Of a DNA stretch of 32,400 bases, positions 1 to 7,319 are shown one piece after another (positions within the stretch are counted from its first letter, which is position 1; every line of letters starts with the position of its first letter). Under the pieces are notes generated by a model. The model saw only the letters and a list, made by a program, of their open reading frames with translations, was not told where the DNA came from and did not search any database. Position numbers and translations under genes: made by a program. The DNA is from a virus, in the IMG/VR virus record IMGVR_UViG_3300043544_000301, positions 1 to 32,400 of that record; one strand, given 5' to 3'.

Positions 1-248
1 GATCTTCAATCACAACTTGCCCATTTTCGACCCTTACTTCGCGCACCACCAACTGCAAACGTTTCCGTGGTTCACGAAGTGCAATGAAAATATCCTCCAA
101 TCGTTTTTGTGCCGTGTTTCTGTTGACGGGCTCTCCGGTTTGCTCATTCAATAGCCACGTTCCCGGAGAATGCTCGTGCGCACCGACGATTCCCTCAACG
201 GCAATAAAAAACTTTGTGTAGAGGTAGTCAGTGCCTGAATCATCATAT
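1..248. repeat. Left copy of terminal direct repeat (circle junction)
   Basis: These bases are repeated in the same orientation at the right end of the window with an offset of 32,152. Only three positions differ (128, 138 and 185 against 32280, 32290 and 32337). The reading frame runs smoothly through both copies, which fits a circular or concatemeric genome sequenced past its own start. The three differences look like population variants: two are synonymous and one changes Thr to Asn in the encoded tail protein. Confidence 0.93.
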
Positions 249-322
249 ACTACCTCTTGCCGAAACTCACGGATCCGGCAGTTAAAAATATCTACGTTGT
301 TGTAGCGCACAATTGTAGGCAT
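1..322 (-). CDS. Large tail protein, N-terminal part (continues at right window end)
   Basis: This is the 5' part of a gene cut by the window edge. The ATG at 322 directly follows the TAA of the tape-measure-like gene (TAAATG), so the two are translationally coupled. The protein begins MPTIVRYNNVDIFNCRIREF and runs off the left edge in frame. Joined with the right end through the terminal repeat it gives one protein of about 675 residues. I recognise no domain in this piece. Its place immediately after the tape-measure-like gene is where distal tail or baseplate proteins of siphoviruses are usually encoded, so a tail-tip or minor tail role is inferred from position only. Confidence 0.85.
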   Translation of the reverse strand, partial: MPTIVRYNNVDIFNCRIREFRQEVVYDDSGTDYLYTKFFIAVEGIVGAHEHSPGTWLLNEQTGEPVNRNTAQKRLEDIFIALREPRKRLQLVVREVRVENGQVVIED

Positions 323-1342
323 TTATAGGACTCCCGGACGCCGTTTAGGTGGAGGTGCAGGTCGCCAATGGGCCGGTGGATTTTGATTGCGTAGGACTTG
401 CTTGAGAGCCTCAACGATTGGATGTAATGGCTGTTGTGCTGGCGTTGTCTCTTTGGTTGCTTCACCAAAAAGATATGTGTAGATGCCTGAAACAGCATTC
501 AAAATGTCCGCAACAAAAGTAACAAGTTTCATCATGGCTACACGAAATTGAGATGCCAACTGATGACCAATAATTCGCAAGTCTCTCGTGTTGTCCAGCA
601 ATTCACGATAGGTTACGAGCTCACGTCTCCATTGTGGAGTTAAAGCAGCGGCAACCGCCATTCGATCCCTCCGCCCATAAACCTCCAGGATGCTGCGCAT
701 GCCAGCGACTGCGGGAGACACGTCTGCAAATTGATCGAAAATGCTCATGAGACGCGCCCCCGCCTTTTCTGCAGCCCCAGCCACCCATTGAAAAGTTTTA
801 ACGACCAAAAAACCGGCGCCGGCAATTAGGCCTAACACACGAAGCACAGGCCAAAACGCCGCTCCAATTTGTGCTGTTGCCAGGATACTTCCACCAACAT
901 TCGCATCACCAGTTGCGCGTTGTGGTTGTCTTATGGGGGCAGCTTGTCTTGCGCCATAGCCACGAAACAGAGGCCGCGGCTGCGCTGCGATTTGAACAAC
1001 ACGCCTAGTCCCTATTCCAAGTAGCGGAGGGACTGAACGCGGTTGTTCTTGCGTGTATTGTTGTGTGTGTTCCTCAACGCGTTGAATCCCTTCAAGTGTA
1101 TCGTGCGAAACTTCTTTGACCTCTTCAATGTCATCTGTAAGATCGCGTTGTCGTGCTGCGATATCAGCAAGCTGAGAGCTGAGTGACTGACCCAAACCAA
1201 CATTTTGTGCTAGCTCCGTAAGGCGCAAAGGCTCCCCCACCGTTTGTCCTCGGCCCGTGCCGAGCACATTGCGAGTCCTGCCAAGTCGTTCAATCCCACT
1301 TCGCACTTGCTTTAGGATGGAGGCAAATAGTCGCGCAATCAT
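323..1342 (-). CDS. Putative short tail tape-measure / tail-associated protein
   Basis: The 339-residue protein has a helical, charged N-terminal region (about residues 60-100, rich in Glu, Asp, Gln and Arg), a Pro/Arg/Ala-rich linker, a hydrophobic stretch (about 160-190) that could insert in a membrane, more helices, and a basic Pro-rich C-terminus. It follows the two overlapping tail-chaperone frames and precedes the large tail protein. That is the canonical position of the tape measure protein, which sets tail length and enters the host membrane. It would be unusually short: most tape measures exceed 600 residues. The ATG overlaps the upstream stop (ATGA). No tape-measure repeat is visible, so the call rests on order plus the hydrophobic segment. 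Confidence 0.55.
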   Translation of the reverse strand: MIARLFASILKQVRSGIERLGRTRNVLGTGRGQTVGEPLRLTELAQNVGLGQSLSSQLADIAARQRDLTDDIEEVKEVSHDTLEGIQRVEEHTQQYTQEQPRSVPPLLGIGTRRVVQIAAQPRPLFRGYGARQAAPIRQPQRATGDANVGGSILATAQIGAAFWPVLRVLGLIAGAGFLVVKTFQWVAGAAEKAGARLMSIFDQFADVSPAVAGMRSILEVYGRRDRMAVAAALTPQWRRELVTYRELLDNTRDLRIIGHQLASQFRVAMMKLVTFVADILNAVSGIYTYLFGEATKETTPAQQPLHPIVEALKQVLRNQNPPAHWRPAPPPKRRPGVL

Positions 1343-1665
1343 TTGTAGAGCTCATTCCGAGCGCGGTACAGCTCATACTGTAGTTTCGCTAACTCCGGAT
1401 CTTCTAATATCGCCTCAAAAAATTGTTGAGGGATCTCTCCTAAAGCCATTGAAATCCCCAGAAGCACGGGCCATGCACGCAAGTAAGCAATCTCGGTTTC
1501 CATGAGGTGGCATGCCACTATGACGCTTGGATCGTTTCTCGGGGCATTGGGGAGGTCCCACACCCAATCGCCGCAGAGGCATGCAGCTCTAATCCACGGA
1601 GCACTTTTTTTTTCAATTGATCCAAATGCTCTAAGAAGGACATAAAAACGCCAATAACTTCCCAT
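1339..1665 (-). CDS. Tail assembly chaperone, -1 frame extension (T-like part)
   Basis: This frame overlaps the preceding 145-residue gene by 148 bases and ends in an ATGA overlap with the tape-measure-like gene. Its only early ATG (at 1665) has no Shine-Dalgarno sequence and lies where the upstream frame is clearly coding. The sensible reading is that ribosomes shift -1 on a run of nine A in the mRNA (1613-1605) and continue here for 88 codons. That gives a fusion of about 205 residues beside the 145-residue product. In lambda-like phages the G and GT tail chaperones arise this way just before the tape measure gene. The extension is helical and ends in a Glu/Leu-rich tail. A separate gene or a homopolymer sequencing error are the alternatives. 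Confidence 0.65.
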   Translation of the reverse strand: MGSYWRFYVLLRAFGSIEKKSAPWIRAACLCGDWVWDLPNAPRNDPSVIVACHLMETEIAYLRAWPVLLGISMALGEIPQQFFEAILEDPELAKLQYELYRARNELYK

Positions 1666-1955
1666 TCAGTTAAGCCTTTCCCAGAGGTTTGATCATATGG
1701 CGTCAACCCGAAAATCTCTGTGACGGCTTCTAAAAATTGACTTGTTTCAGGTTCCTCCTGTTTATCCACTGCAGGTAGCAATGATATTATGTCCGCTTCG
1801 TGATGAATTATTCGTCGATACAACGAAAGAACATCAGCCCACACAATTCGTTGGCCGTTATAGTATCGAAATAATGCACCACTCTTTTTAAGACGCCACC
1901 GCCGATACCATCGCAACAGCATATTCAATGACTCCTCAAAGATTCCACGCTCCAT
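1518..1955 (-). CDS. Tail assembly chaperone, short product (G-like)
   Basis: A 145-residue, mostly helical protein starting MERGIFEESLNMLLRWYRRW. Its ATG lies two bases after the portal stop codon. Tail chaperones G/GT hold the tape measure protein and help tail tube polymerisation; they diverge strongly in sequence and are recognised mainly by order and by two overlapping frames. Both criteria hold here: the gene precedes the tape-measure-like gene, contains the codons Leu-Lys-Lys-Lys encoded on an A9 run at 1613-1605, and the -1 frame stays open to the next gene. The last 28 residues after the slip site are read only without frameshifting. Function is inferred from architecture. Confidence 0.65.
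   Translation of the reverse strand: MERGIFEESLNMLLRWYRRWRLKKSGALFRYYNGQRIVWADVLSLYRRIIHHEADIISLLPAVDKQEEPETSQFLEAVTEIFGLTPYDQTSGKGLTEWEVIGVFMSFLEHLDQLKKKVLRGLELHASAAIGCGTSPMPRETIQAS
1605..1613 (-). promoter_or_regulatory. Putative -1 ribosomal frameshift slippery site (A9)
   Basis: The mRNA strand carries nine consecutive A, read as three Lys codons in the zero frame. This permits tandem slippage of the A-AAA-AAA type. About 40 bases downstream a 6-bp stem (ATTGGG/CCCAAT, 1568-1563 with 1551-1546) could act as a stimulator. The shift would join 117 codons of the upstream frame to 88 sense codons of the next. Confidence 0.6.
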
Positions 1956-1957
1956 TT

Positions 1958-3397
1958 CTAGAGGGCCGCAGAACCGTCTGGCATTGATGGAGGGGTGTTG
2001 CGGAACATTGGATTTTGGAGCGTTTCCTCATCGTCTGATGGCGCTCCTAAACCTGTCGCATCCCGCAGGTCTTGTGCACGGATCCGCAAGCCCATGTCGA
2101 AGGCGGTTCTAATCGCGTGGAGACGTTCCTCGATGTTGGGCTTCTCGACCTCAATCACAAACCTAAAGTAGGATGGGTCGAGAGTGGGAAAATTCCACAT
2201 TACAAGACGACGGACGAGTTGATCTGTTAATGTCTCTGCTAAATTGGCGGCATCATATTTAACGATTTGCAGGAAGGTGTCTAAATGAATGCTCGCCAGA
2301 TTCGATCCAAGTCCTGTAGCGTGCGCTTCTGTGGTGAGTGTTTGTCCTAGAATGTAGCGCTTTATCTGATGCCCGAAATATTCAATCAAAATATTTTTCA
2401 GCACTTCAGCGCCTGCCATAGACGGCTCGATGCGTTCGACGCCGTAAATAGCACCGTCAGCGCCCGGCGGTCTAGGCACAAGTAAAATGTTCTTACCTGT
2501 GCCCACCCGTTGACTTGCCGCCTTAAGTGTTTCTTCTCTAGCGCTCGGATTCCCCGCTGGATAATACCACAACTCAATCCCGAACGCTGAACGTTCCAAG
2601 AATTCCATTAACCAGCGTAAAGCTTCTTGCTTCTGATACCAGCACCAGTAAACGCGCGTGCGAATGCCCACCCCAAAAATGCGATCTGCAGTCACGCCGT
2701 CTTCGTATTCGCCATCTTCAATCAAATGTCGATGAATAATGACCAGATCACGCTTTTCACGTGGTGGAAAATATGCTAATCCTCGATGTGTGATAGCAAT
2801 GTGTTGACTATTTTCCTCTTTCCATTGCCGTACCTTTTCTGAGAGCCCTGCACCGACTCCGATAAGAATGCCCCACTCTTCTAGACTTGGAAGTCCCAGA
2901 GGAGAATCGATGCGCCAAACAAGCTTATCGCCGTGTATCGGCATCCACGAGCGAATTCCAACGCGTTTTTGATTGTCTACCCAAATCCATTGATATTCAT
3001 TGGCTACAGCATATCGGCCGTACCAAATTGCTGACATAAGGACATCACGCATTTGTGTGAACCGCGGCACACGCTTGATAATGCGCGTTACGACATCCGC
3101 GGCAGCTTTGTATTCGGGATCTTTAGTCTCAACTTCTATGTGCCAATCGAGAAGTGCTGTTGCGCGTTGACGCAGCTCCACGCATTCCATGATCGTAGGA
3201 TCATAGCGCATAAAACGAGCGTGGGCCGCTGCCTGTCGCAACGCTTCGTCAGAAGGCCGATATACTCGTACCGTTCCACCTGTGACAAGACCAACGAACG
3301 TGATGGCGTGAGGGACAAGAGGTTGCCCGTTCCCGGGCGGCATCCCGGGGATTAGCGTTACGGTTCCATTTTCGACGAGGTATAGTGGGTCATGCAT
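1958..3397 (-). CDS. Portal protein, Mu gp29-like (DUF935 family)
   Basis: The portal forms the dodecameric DNA gate at one head vertex. The best family marker is the segment around residues 341-403, with IKRYILGQTLTT, then GLGS-LASIH and a long helix ending in LVRRLVMWNFP. This closely follows the pattern of Mu gp29-like portals. Length (479 residues) fits the family. I chose the ATG at 3397, which overlaps the upstream TGA as TGATG; a TTG at 3424 would add nine residues. Oddly the gene does not sit next to the terminase but about 5 kb downstream, between a neck/tail gene and the tail chaperone. Confidence 0.82.
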   Translation of the reverse strand: MHDPLYLVENGTVTLIPGMPPGNGQPLVPHAITFVGLVTGGTVRVYRPSDEALRQAAAHARFMRYDPTIMECVELRQRATALLDWHIEVETKDPEYKAAADVVTRIIKRVPRFTQMRDVLMSAIWYGRYAVANEYQWIWVDNQKRVGIRSWMPIHGDKLVWRIDSPLGLPSLEEWGILIGVGAGLSEKVRQWKEENSQHIAITHRGLAYFPPREKRDLVIIHRHLIEDGEYEDGVTADRIFGVGIRTRVYWCWYQKQEALRWLMEFLERSAFGIELWYYPAGNPSAREETLKAASQRVGTGKNILLVPRPPGADGAIYGVERIEPSMAGAEVLKNILIEYFGHQIKRYILGQTLTTEAHATGLGSNLASIHLDTFLQIVKYDAANLAETLTDQLVRRLVMWNFPTLDPSYFRFVIEVEKPNIEERLHAIRTAFDMGLRIRAQDLRDATGLGAPSDDEETLQNPMFRNTPPSMPDGSAAL

Positions 3398-3915
3398 CAG
3401 GTGAATGACTTGTATAGCACCCAAGCAGAATCAATAAATTTGGGATAGCAATCGAAAGTAATAACCATAATCGAAGGCCGAGACCCTTTGTTAATTTCAA
3501 TGGGTTCTCGGGGTACGGCTCTCGGGAATTCCCAATCCTGGATTCCCTGTTTTTGAAAGTCTAACACTAAGCGATAGGCAAGTCCATCACTAAAAACAAG
3601 CAAACCTGGACCCGGAACAATCCCAGTATTGTGCCCTTGTATCGAGCTCAGACGTTTCGCGATTGCATCAGCAACAGTAGCATCCCACTTCGTCAATTCA
3701 AGCTGGACAATCGCCCGCTCACCATGATAAATGATTTCTGTTGGGGGTCCGGCATCCCCACCCCACTCGTCTGTGTGAACCTCTTCCCAATAGGCCTCCG
3801 TTCTGATGCGCGCGCCGTCACGGGTATAGCCCAATACTTGCAATTGGGCATTGGAACACCCTTCCGGACCAATGCGAATCAGTGCTGGCCCAGCGACATG
3901 GACTGCTAACGGCAT
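3397..3915 (-). CDS. Putative neck or tail tube structural protein
   Basis: The 172-residue protein starts MPLAVHVAGPALIRIG and is rich in beta-prone stretches such as RAIVQLELTKWD and YRLVLDFQK, with few helices. That suits a tail-tube or head-tail joining protein. It lies between the head-tail adaptor and the portal, with only six bases between the upstream stop and its ATG, and its stop overlaps the portal start. I do not recognise a specific family. The tail tube protein is otherwise unassigned in this genome, which makes it a reasonable candidate. Confidence 0.5.
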   Translation of the reverse strand: MPLAVHVAGPALIRIGPEGCSNAQLQVLGYTRDGARIRTEAYWEEVHTDEWGGDAGPPTEIIYHGERAIVQLELTKWDATVADAIAKRLSSIQGHNTGIVPGPGLLVFSDGLAYRLVLDFQKQGIQDWEFPRAVPREPIEINKGSRPSIMVITFDCYPKFIDSAWVLYKSFT

Positions 3916-3921
3916 TGTTGC

Positions 3922-4422
3922 CTAACCCCCTAAAACGTGCCCTTCAATTCGTGGTGGATAATAGCGCACACATCGATCGACTAACAAATTCTGCCGATAG
4001 ACGTCGACAAGAGAAACACCTTCTGTGCGTGGCAGTCCTGCGTCCTGCGCAGCTTTCGTAGCGAAAATTAATTCACCTGACTCTAGCTGCTTGAGGATTT
4101 CCGTCGTTTGTTCTCGCAGCGATTCGTACAACTGACTGCCCAACGTGTTAACCCTACATGCAGCCAGTCGTAACATAGCGAGTGAACATATGATGTCCTT
4201 GAGAAAGGCGAGATCTTCAGGCTCAAGATTTTCAAGCTCTTCTAGCGTGTATCTCCGGCCTTTCAGAATAGCGCTTCGCACCTGGCCTTCAGCGCCTTTC
4301 AAAGCTGCTAGGATTCGGCGATTCGACTCAAGATTCTGCTCCGGTTGCCCATCGTCTCTAGCGAGTTGGGCAATCAATCGCCGATCCCACCGATCTAGCA
4401 GATCTTGAACCTCTGCTAACAT
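3922..4422 (-). CDS. Putative head-tail adaptor (Mu gp36 / DUF1320-like)
   Basis: A 166-residue, almost entirely helical protein. Its pattern of an N-terminal helix, an NLESNRRILAALKGAEGQV segment, a middle helix (LAFLKDIICSLAMLRLAACRV) and a C-terminal LKQLESGELIF motif resembles Mu gp36-type adaptors, which bind beneath the portal and connect it to the tail. The start codon lies one base after the capsid gene stop. The position directly after the major capsid gene supports the adaptor role. The family match is by eye and not certain. Confidence 0.6.
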   Translation of the reverse strand: MLAEVQDLLDRWDRRLIAQLARDDGQPEQNLESNRRILAALKGAEGQVRSAILKGRRYTLEELENLEPEDLAFLKDIICSLAMLRLAACRVNTLGSQLYESLREQTTEILKQLESGELIFATKAAQDAGLPRTEGVSLVDVYRQNLLVDRCVRYYPPRIEGHVLGG

Positions 4423-4423
4423 A

Positions 4424-5455
4424 TTAGGCTACGTTTGTGAAAAGGACTGCCGCGGACGGAGCCACAAGACGACAATCAAAGTCCTCAACAACTCGCCCCA
4501 AAGTCCGACGATTGTCAGGATCTTCTTTAGTTTCGACTGTCATTTCTTCCTTCATGAAGAACACAAGCGCACTGAAATTAATCACACCAGGCGATCCTTC
4601 CATTCCACCCGGGCGAGCCAAAAGCACAGCCATATTGTTCGGCAGCACAGACTCTACAGCGCGTGTGCCACCTTTGCGGCTAGTGACTTTTCTCGTTTCA
4701 TCAACAACCACGGGGTAGCCATAGAGAACCTCAGGCACACCGTAGCTGACGTTTGTGCGTTCTGTGGCCCCGCGCAGAAAGTCCCAACCAGCTTGCCAGC
4801 GCAGGAGCTCAAGCACCTCAGGCGCCTGTGCCACGGCTTTAGCTACGCCGGAGCCCATAACTAGCACCAGATCATCCTTTGTTACTGCACCAAGTGTGTC
4901 GTTGAGAATGATATCAGCGGCGTCGTTTAGGCTCCTGAGAATTCTCCGGCTTGTGAGATCTGAAGTCGCCCACGTTCCTCCGTATGTGGACTGCACGTTG
5001 ATCACGTGTCCTGAGTCATATTGTGTGGAATCAAATAGAATATTCGCTGCTGCCTGTGTCCGTGCAGTCATTGCTCGCTGGGCTGCCGCTGCAGCATGCT
5101 TTGCGACAATATCCCAGCTTGCTTGCTCAACAGCTTTCCATCCCAACACAAACTCGTAGGCATAACGCTGGGTTCGATACGGCCTAAATTCAAATTCACG
5201 ATTAGCATCATGCCTACGAGGAGCATCTGCCCCATCGTACCACACGAGATCCCGCAGGTCAGAATACAGAATTCTGCCTGCTTCGTCAGGACTCAAGTAA
5301 AGGTAATATCCCGTATCACGCTCTACAGGAACCACTTGTGAATATCGAGCAATTTTAAATCGCTTCGGATCACGTGCGAAATCAACAAGCAATTTGTCCC
5401 CAGCAAGAGCAACAGGGACATACGTGTTTGATTGACCTGGCATTGCCAACGGCAT
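4424..5455 (-). CDS. Major capsid protein
   Basis: The 343-residue protein follows a decoration protein and a head protease, the typical place for the major capsid gene. It has a strong Shine-Dalgarno (AAAGAGGAGG) before the ATG, as expected for a very abundant protein. Sequence features fit capsid proteins: a mixed alpha/beta fold, an Ala-rich long helix (AKHAAAAAQRAMTARTQAAA), and C-terminal beta segments. The first residues carry AMPGQSNTYVP (residues 4-14), which also occurs in the head protease and may mark a processing site. If cleaved there, only a very short N-terminal peptide would be removed, unlike the 100-residue delta domain of HK97. Confidence 0.85.
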   Translation of the reverse strand: MPLAMPGQSNTYVPVALAGDKLLVDFARDPKRFKIARYSQVVPVERDTGYYLYLSPDEAGRILYSDLRDLVWYDGADAPRRHDANREFEFRPYRTQRYAYEFVLGWKAVEQASWDIVAKHAAAAAQRAMTARTQAAANILFDSTQYDSGHVINVQSTYGGTWATSDLTSRRILRSLNDAADIILNDTLGAVTKDDLVLVMGSGVAKAVAQAPEVLELLRWQAGWDFLRGATERTNVSYGVPEVLYGYPVVVDETRKVTSRKGGTRAVESVLPNNMAVLLARPGGMEGSPGVINFSALVFFMKEEMTVETKEDPDNRRTLGRVVEDFDCRLVAPSAAVLFTNVA

Positions 5456-5477
5456 AGTAGGCCTCCTCTTTCAACGA

Positions 5478-5894
5478 TTAGGTCAACGCTGGTCGGACTT
5501 TTCCAAACGGAATCACAAGCACACGAATCTTCTGTCCAGCCGCTGTTGCACCGTCAAGCGCAACTGCACCGTAGTTTTGAATTGTCGTACCACTTGTGGC
5601 AATTGGCACCGCTCTTCCCTGTGAATCGCTTTTCAGCAGGTTCCCAGCACTAATGCTACCACCAGCCTCGACTAAACACACCTCACCGACGCTATAGACA
5701 GCCACAGACTGTCCAGTTTCTGCCGCATATAAAGTGCTCACATAATCCTGTAGCGGTGCTTTCTGTGTGCCCTCGAAAGCGACACCGACAATTTCTTGGT
5801 TGTCGCCAGCCTGCGTGACTGTTGCGTTGTTGGTGAGCGTTACAAAGCGGCTTGGTATAATGTTGCCTCCAGCGCGAAATGATAAGATAGCCAT
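5478..5894 (-). CDS. Head decoration protein (DUF2190-like)
   Basis: This 138-residue protein is Gly/Ala/Val/Thr-rich and beta-rich, with the alternation typical of small capsid decoration proteins of the DUF2190 type: an N-terminal GGNIIPSRFVTLTNNATVTQ and a central SVAVYSVGEVCLVEAGGSIS segment. Such proteins trimerise on the capsid surface and stabilise the shell. It lies between the protease/scaffold gene and the major capsid gene and has a good ribosome site (AAAGGAG) before its ATG. Both position and composition support the call. Confidence 0.7.
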   Translation of the reverse strand: MAILSFRAGGNIIPSRFVTLTNNATVTQAGDNQEIVGVAFEGTQKAPLQDYVSTLYAAETGQSVAVYSVGEVCLVEAGGSISAGNLLKSDSQGRAVPIATSGTTIQNYGAVALDGATAAGQKIRVLVIPFGKVRPALT

Positions 5895-5906
5895 CTCGTG
5901 TCTCCT

Positions 5907-6599
5907 TTAACTTTTTGTGGTGACTCGTGCTAAGGCCTCTTCAAATGTAAGCTCCACTCCCCGTTCCCGTTCACGCAATACAAGCTCACGCGCGCGCCTT
6001 CGATCCTCTTCAGAATATTGCTCTCTCTGAAGCTCCATTGGGGGTGGAGACGGAAGAACGGGAAGACGTTCTCCAATAGGAATGCGCCTGTAGTTTTCGC
6101 GAATGCACTCAACATGTTCTTGGAATTGTTCGTCACTCATCTTGGGCCAGCGGCAGCGCTCCATTTCCTTGCTCAGGTCAAACGCATACTGCTGCCGTAA
6201 AGCAACTAATGTGGCGTGACGCTGAGCATTGATTCGTTCCGCTCGCTCCTCTTCAAGCTGTCGTTGTAGTCGTTCGATTTCAGCTACAATAGCCCGATAG
6301 GACTCTCGCGGACCATCAGCGCTATTTTTCTCTCTGTTTGCCGCTGCCCAAAACATTTTCCTTTGCGCCTCAGTGAGAGGCTGTCCGTGCACTTCACCGT
6401 GTTCGAGAATTTCCTTCGCTTTCTCTGAATCAATCTTCTCGGAAGGTAACTCTGAATACGATTCTGTTTGATCGGGTTCAGTATTCTCTTCCGGCGCGAC
6501 TTGTGCGTTTGCTTCCTCTGCCATTTTTCGCTTGACCCACTGCACCCAGTCCAATTGTTCTAAGGCTTCGATAATCGCTTTCAGTTGTTCGTCGTTCAT
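5907..6599 (-). CDS. Nested scaffold protein (internal start inside protease gene)
   Basis: An in-frame ATG at 6599 is preceded by a perfect Shine-Dalgarno, AAGGAGGAG at 6617-6609, with a nine-base spacer. That is much better than the site of the full gene. Initiation here would give a free 230-residue protein starting MNDEQLKAIIEALEQLDW, which is exactly the charged, coiled-coil scaffold half. Known parallels are Mu gpZ inside gpI and lambda Nu3 inside C, where scaffold is made in excess over protease from a nested start. The internal site is seen in the sequence; its use is inferred. Confidence 0.72.
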   Translation of the reverse strand: MNDEQLKAIIEALEQLDWVQWVKRKMAEEANAQVAPEENTEPDQTESYSELPSEKIDSEKAKEILEHGEVHGQPLTEAQRKMFWAAANREKNSADGPRESYRAIVAEIERLQRQLEEERAERINAQRHATLVALRQQYAFDLSKEMERCRWPKMSDEQFQEHVECIRENYRRIPIGERLPVLPSPPPMELQREQYSEEDRRRARELVLRERERGVELTFEEALARVTTKS

Positions 6600-7166
6600 G
6601 TTTGCGTACTCCTCCTTCAAACCACAAGTAGGAACATAGGTGTTGCTGGGCCCAGGCATTGCAGCCGCATAGCGTTCCACCCGAGCCCCATCAACAATCG
6701 CAGAATACAACAATGTTAATCCTAAATCCAACCGAGGTGGCTCTCCTCCTAAAAGAGCAATCGGATCGAAATAGGTTTTCGATAAATCCTCGTGGAGGAT
6801 AAACTCTGGGCTTCTCCTCGGATAACGCCGCAGGGCATCAGCATGTTCAGGAAACAAATGGAAATCTGCGAAGATTGCCAGCTTGCCATTTAACAGTCCT
6901 AAAGAAAACGGTCCGGCAAAGCCAATAACTGGGGGATTGTCGCCAGGACCTTTTGTGTGCCCAATGATTACTGTTGCGTAATCACCAGTTTGGGCAATTC
7001 TCTCGTTGCAATTGCGAACAATCGCGGTCAGCAATCGCCAATCAAAAACAACACGCCTGCCATCCGAAAGCTGAGCCTCATGCTCAACGAACACTGGGAC
7101 GTTCCGAATAGTAACGAACGCCCGATTAGGTAAGCGTTGACTTAATACGACGGCAGGCTTTGGCAT
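5907..7166 (-). CDS. Head maturation protease fused to scaffold (Mu gpI-like)
   Basis: Residues 1-165 look like a Mu gpI-type prohead protease: a VIIGHTKG segment (67-74), then RRSPEF (117-122) and IALLGGEPPRLDLG (136-149), matching the R-S-[AP]-E and ALxGxEPP signatures of phage I-like proteases. A motif AMPGPSNTYVP (169-179) matches the capsid N-terminus and may be the point of self-cleavage. Residues 190-419 are highly charged and helical, with Glu/Arg-rich coiled-coil character (AEIERLQRQLEEERAERINA), as expected of a scaffold. This half also has its own start site. The gene is the first of the virion operon, behind a 153-base regulatory gap. No strong Shine-Dalgarno precedes the ATG at 7166. 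Confidence 0.78.
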   Translation of the reverse strand: MPKPAVVLSQRLPNRAFVTIRNVPVFVEHEAQLSDGRRVVFDWRLLTAIVRNCNERIAQTGDYATVIIGHTKGPGDNPPVIGFAGPFSLGLLNGKLAIFADFHLFPEHADALRRYPRRSPEFILHEDLSKTYFDPIALLGGEPPRLDLGLTLLYSAIVDGARVERYAAAMPGPSNTYVPTCGLKEEYANMNDEQLKAIIEALEQLDWVQWVKRKMAEEANAQVAPEENTEPDQTESYSELPSEKIDSEKAKEILEHGEVHGQPLTEAQRKMFWAAANREKNSADGPRESYRAIVAEIERLQRQLEEERAERINAQRHATLVALRQQYAFDLSKEMERCRWPKMSDEQFQEHVECIRENYRRIPIGERLPVLPSPPPMELQREQYSEEDRRRARELVLRERERGVELTFEEALARVTTKS

Positions 7167-7219
7167 CGATAATTACTACGCACGAAAAACTCAAAACACA
7201 CACATCAAAACACAGAAAT

Positions 7220-7261
7220 TATGCACGTCTGCGTTTTAACTATACACGTCTGTGTTTTATA
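7220..7261. repeat. Two tandem 21-nt repeats in the virion operon leader
   Basis: TATGCACGTCTGCGTTTTA and TATACACGTCTGTGTTTTA begin at 7220 and 7241, a period of 21 bases (two helical turns). They lie between a putative -10 element and the protease start, so they would fall in the 5' leader or act as an operator. No gene occupies this gap (7167-7319). Confidence 0.7.
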
Positions 7262-7278
7262 CTTTGACTTTTCATTAG

Positions 7279-7317
7279 ATTATAAACACAGGAACACAAC
7301 TAAAAATGATACCACAA
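7279..7317 (-). promoter_or_regulatory. Putative late promoter: 19-nt box plus TATAAT
   Basis: On the minus strand TTGTGGTATCATTTTTAGT (7317-7299) is followed 14 bases later by TATAAT (7284-7279). The same box, with one change, recurs at 12563-12545 before the lysis/packaging operon. The virion operon starts about 110 bases downstream. No good -35 hexamer is seen at 17 bases, so the box may be an activator site or an alternative recognition element. Confidence 0.55.
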
Positions 7318-7319
7318 TT

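Noticed and set aside
2565-2580. Partial match to the late box (ATAATACCACAAC)
   Set aside because: Lies within the portal gene, lacks the conserved second half of the box and has no following TATAAT; chance similarity.
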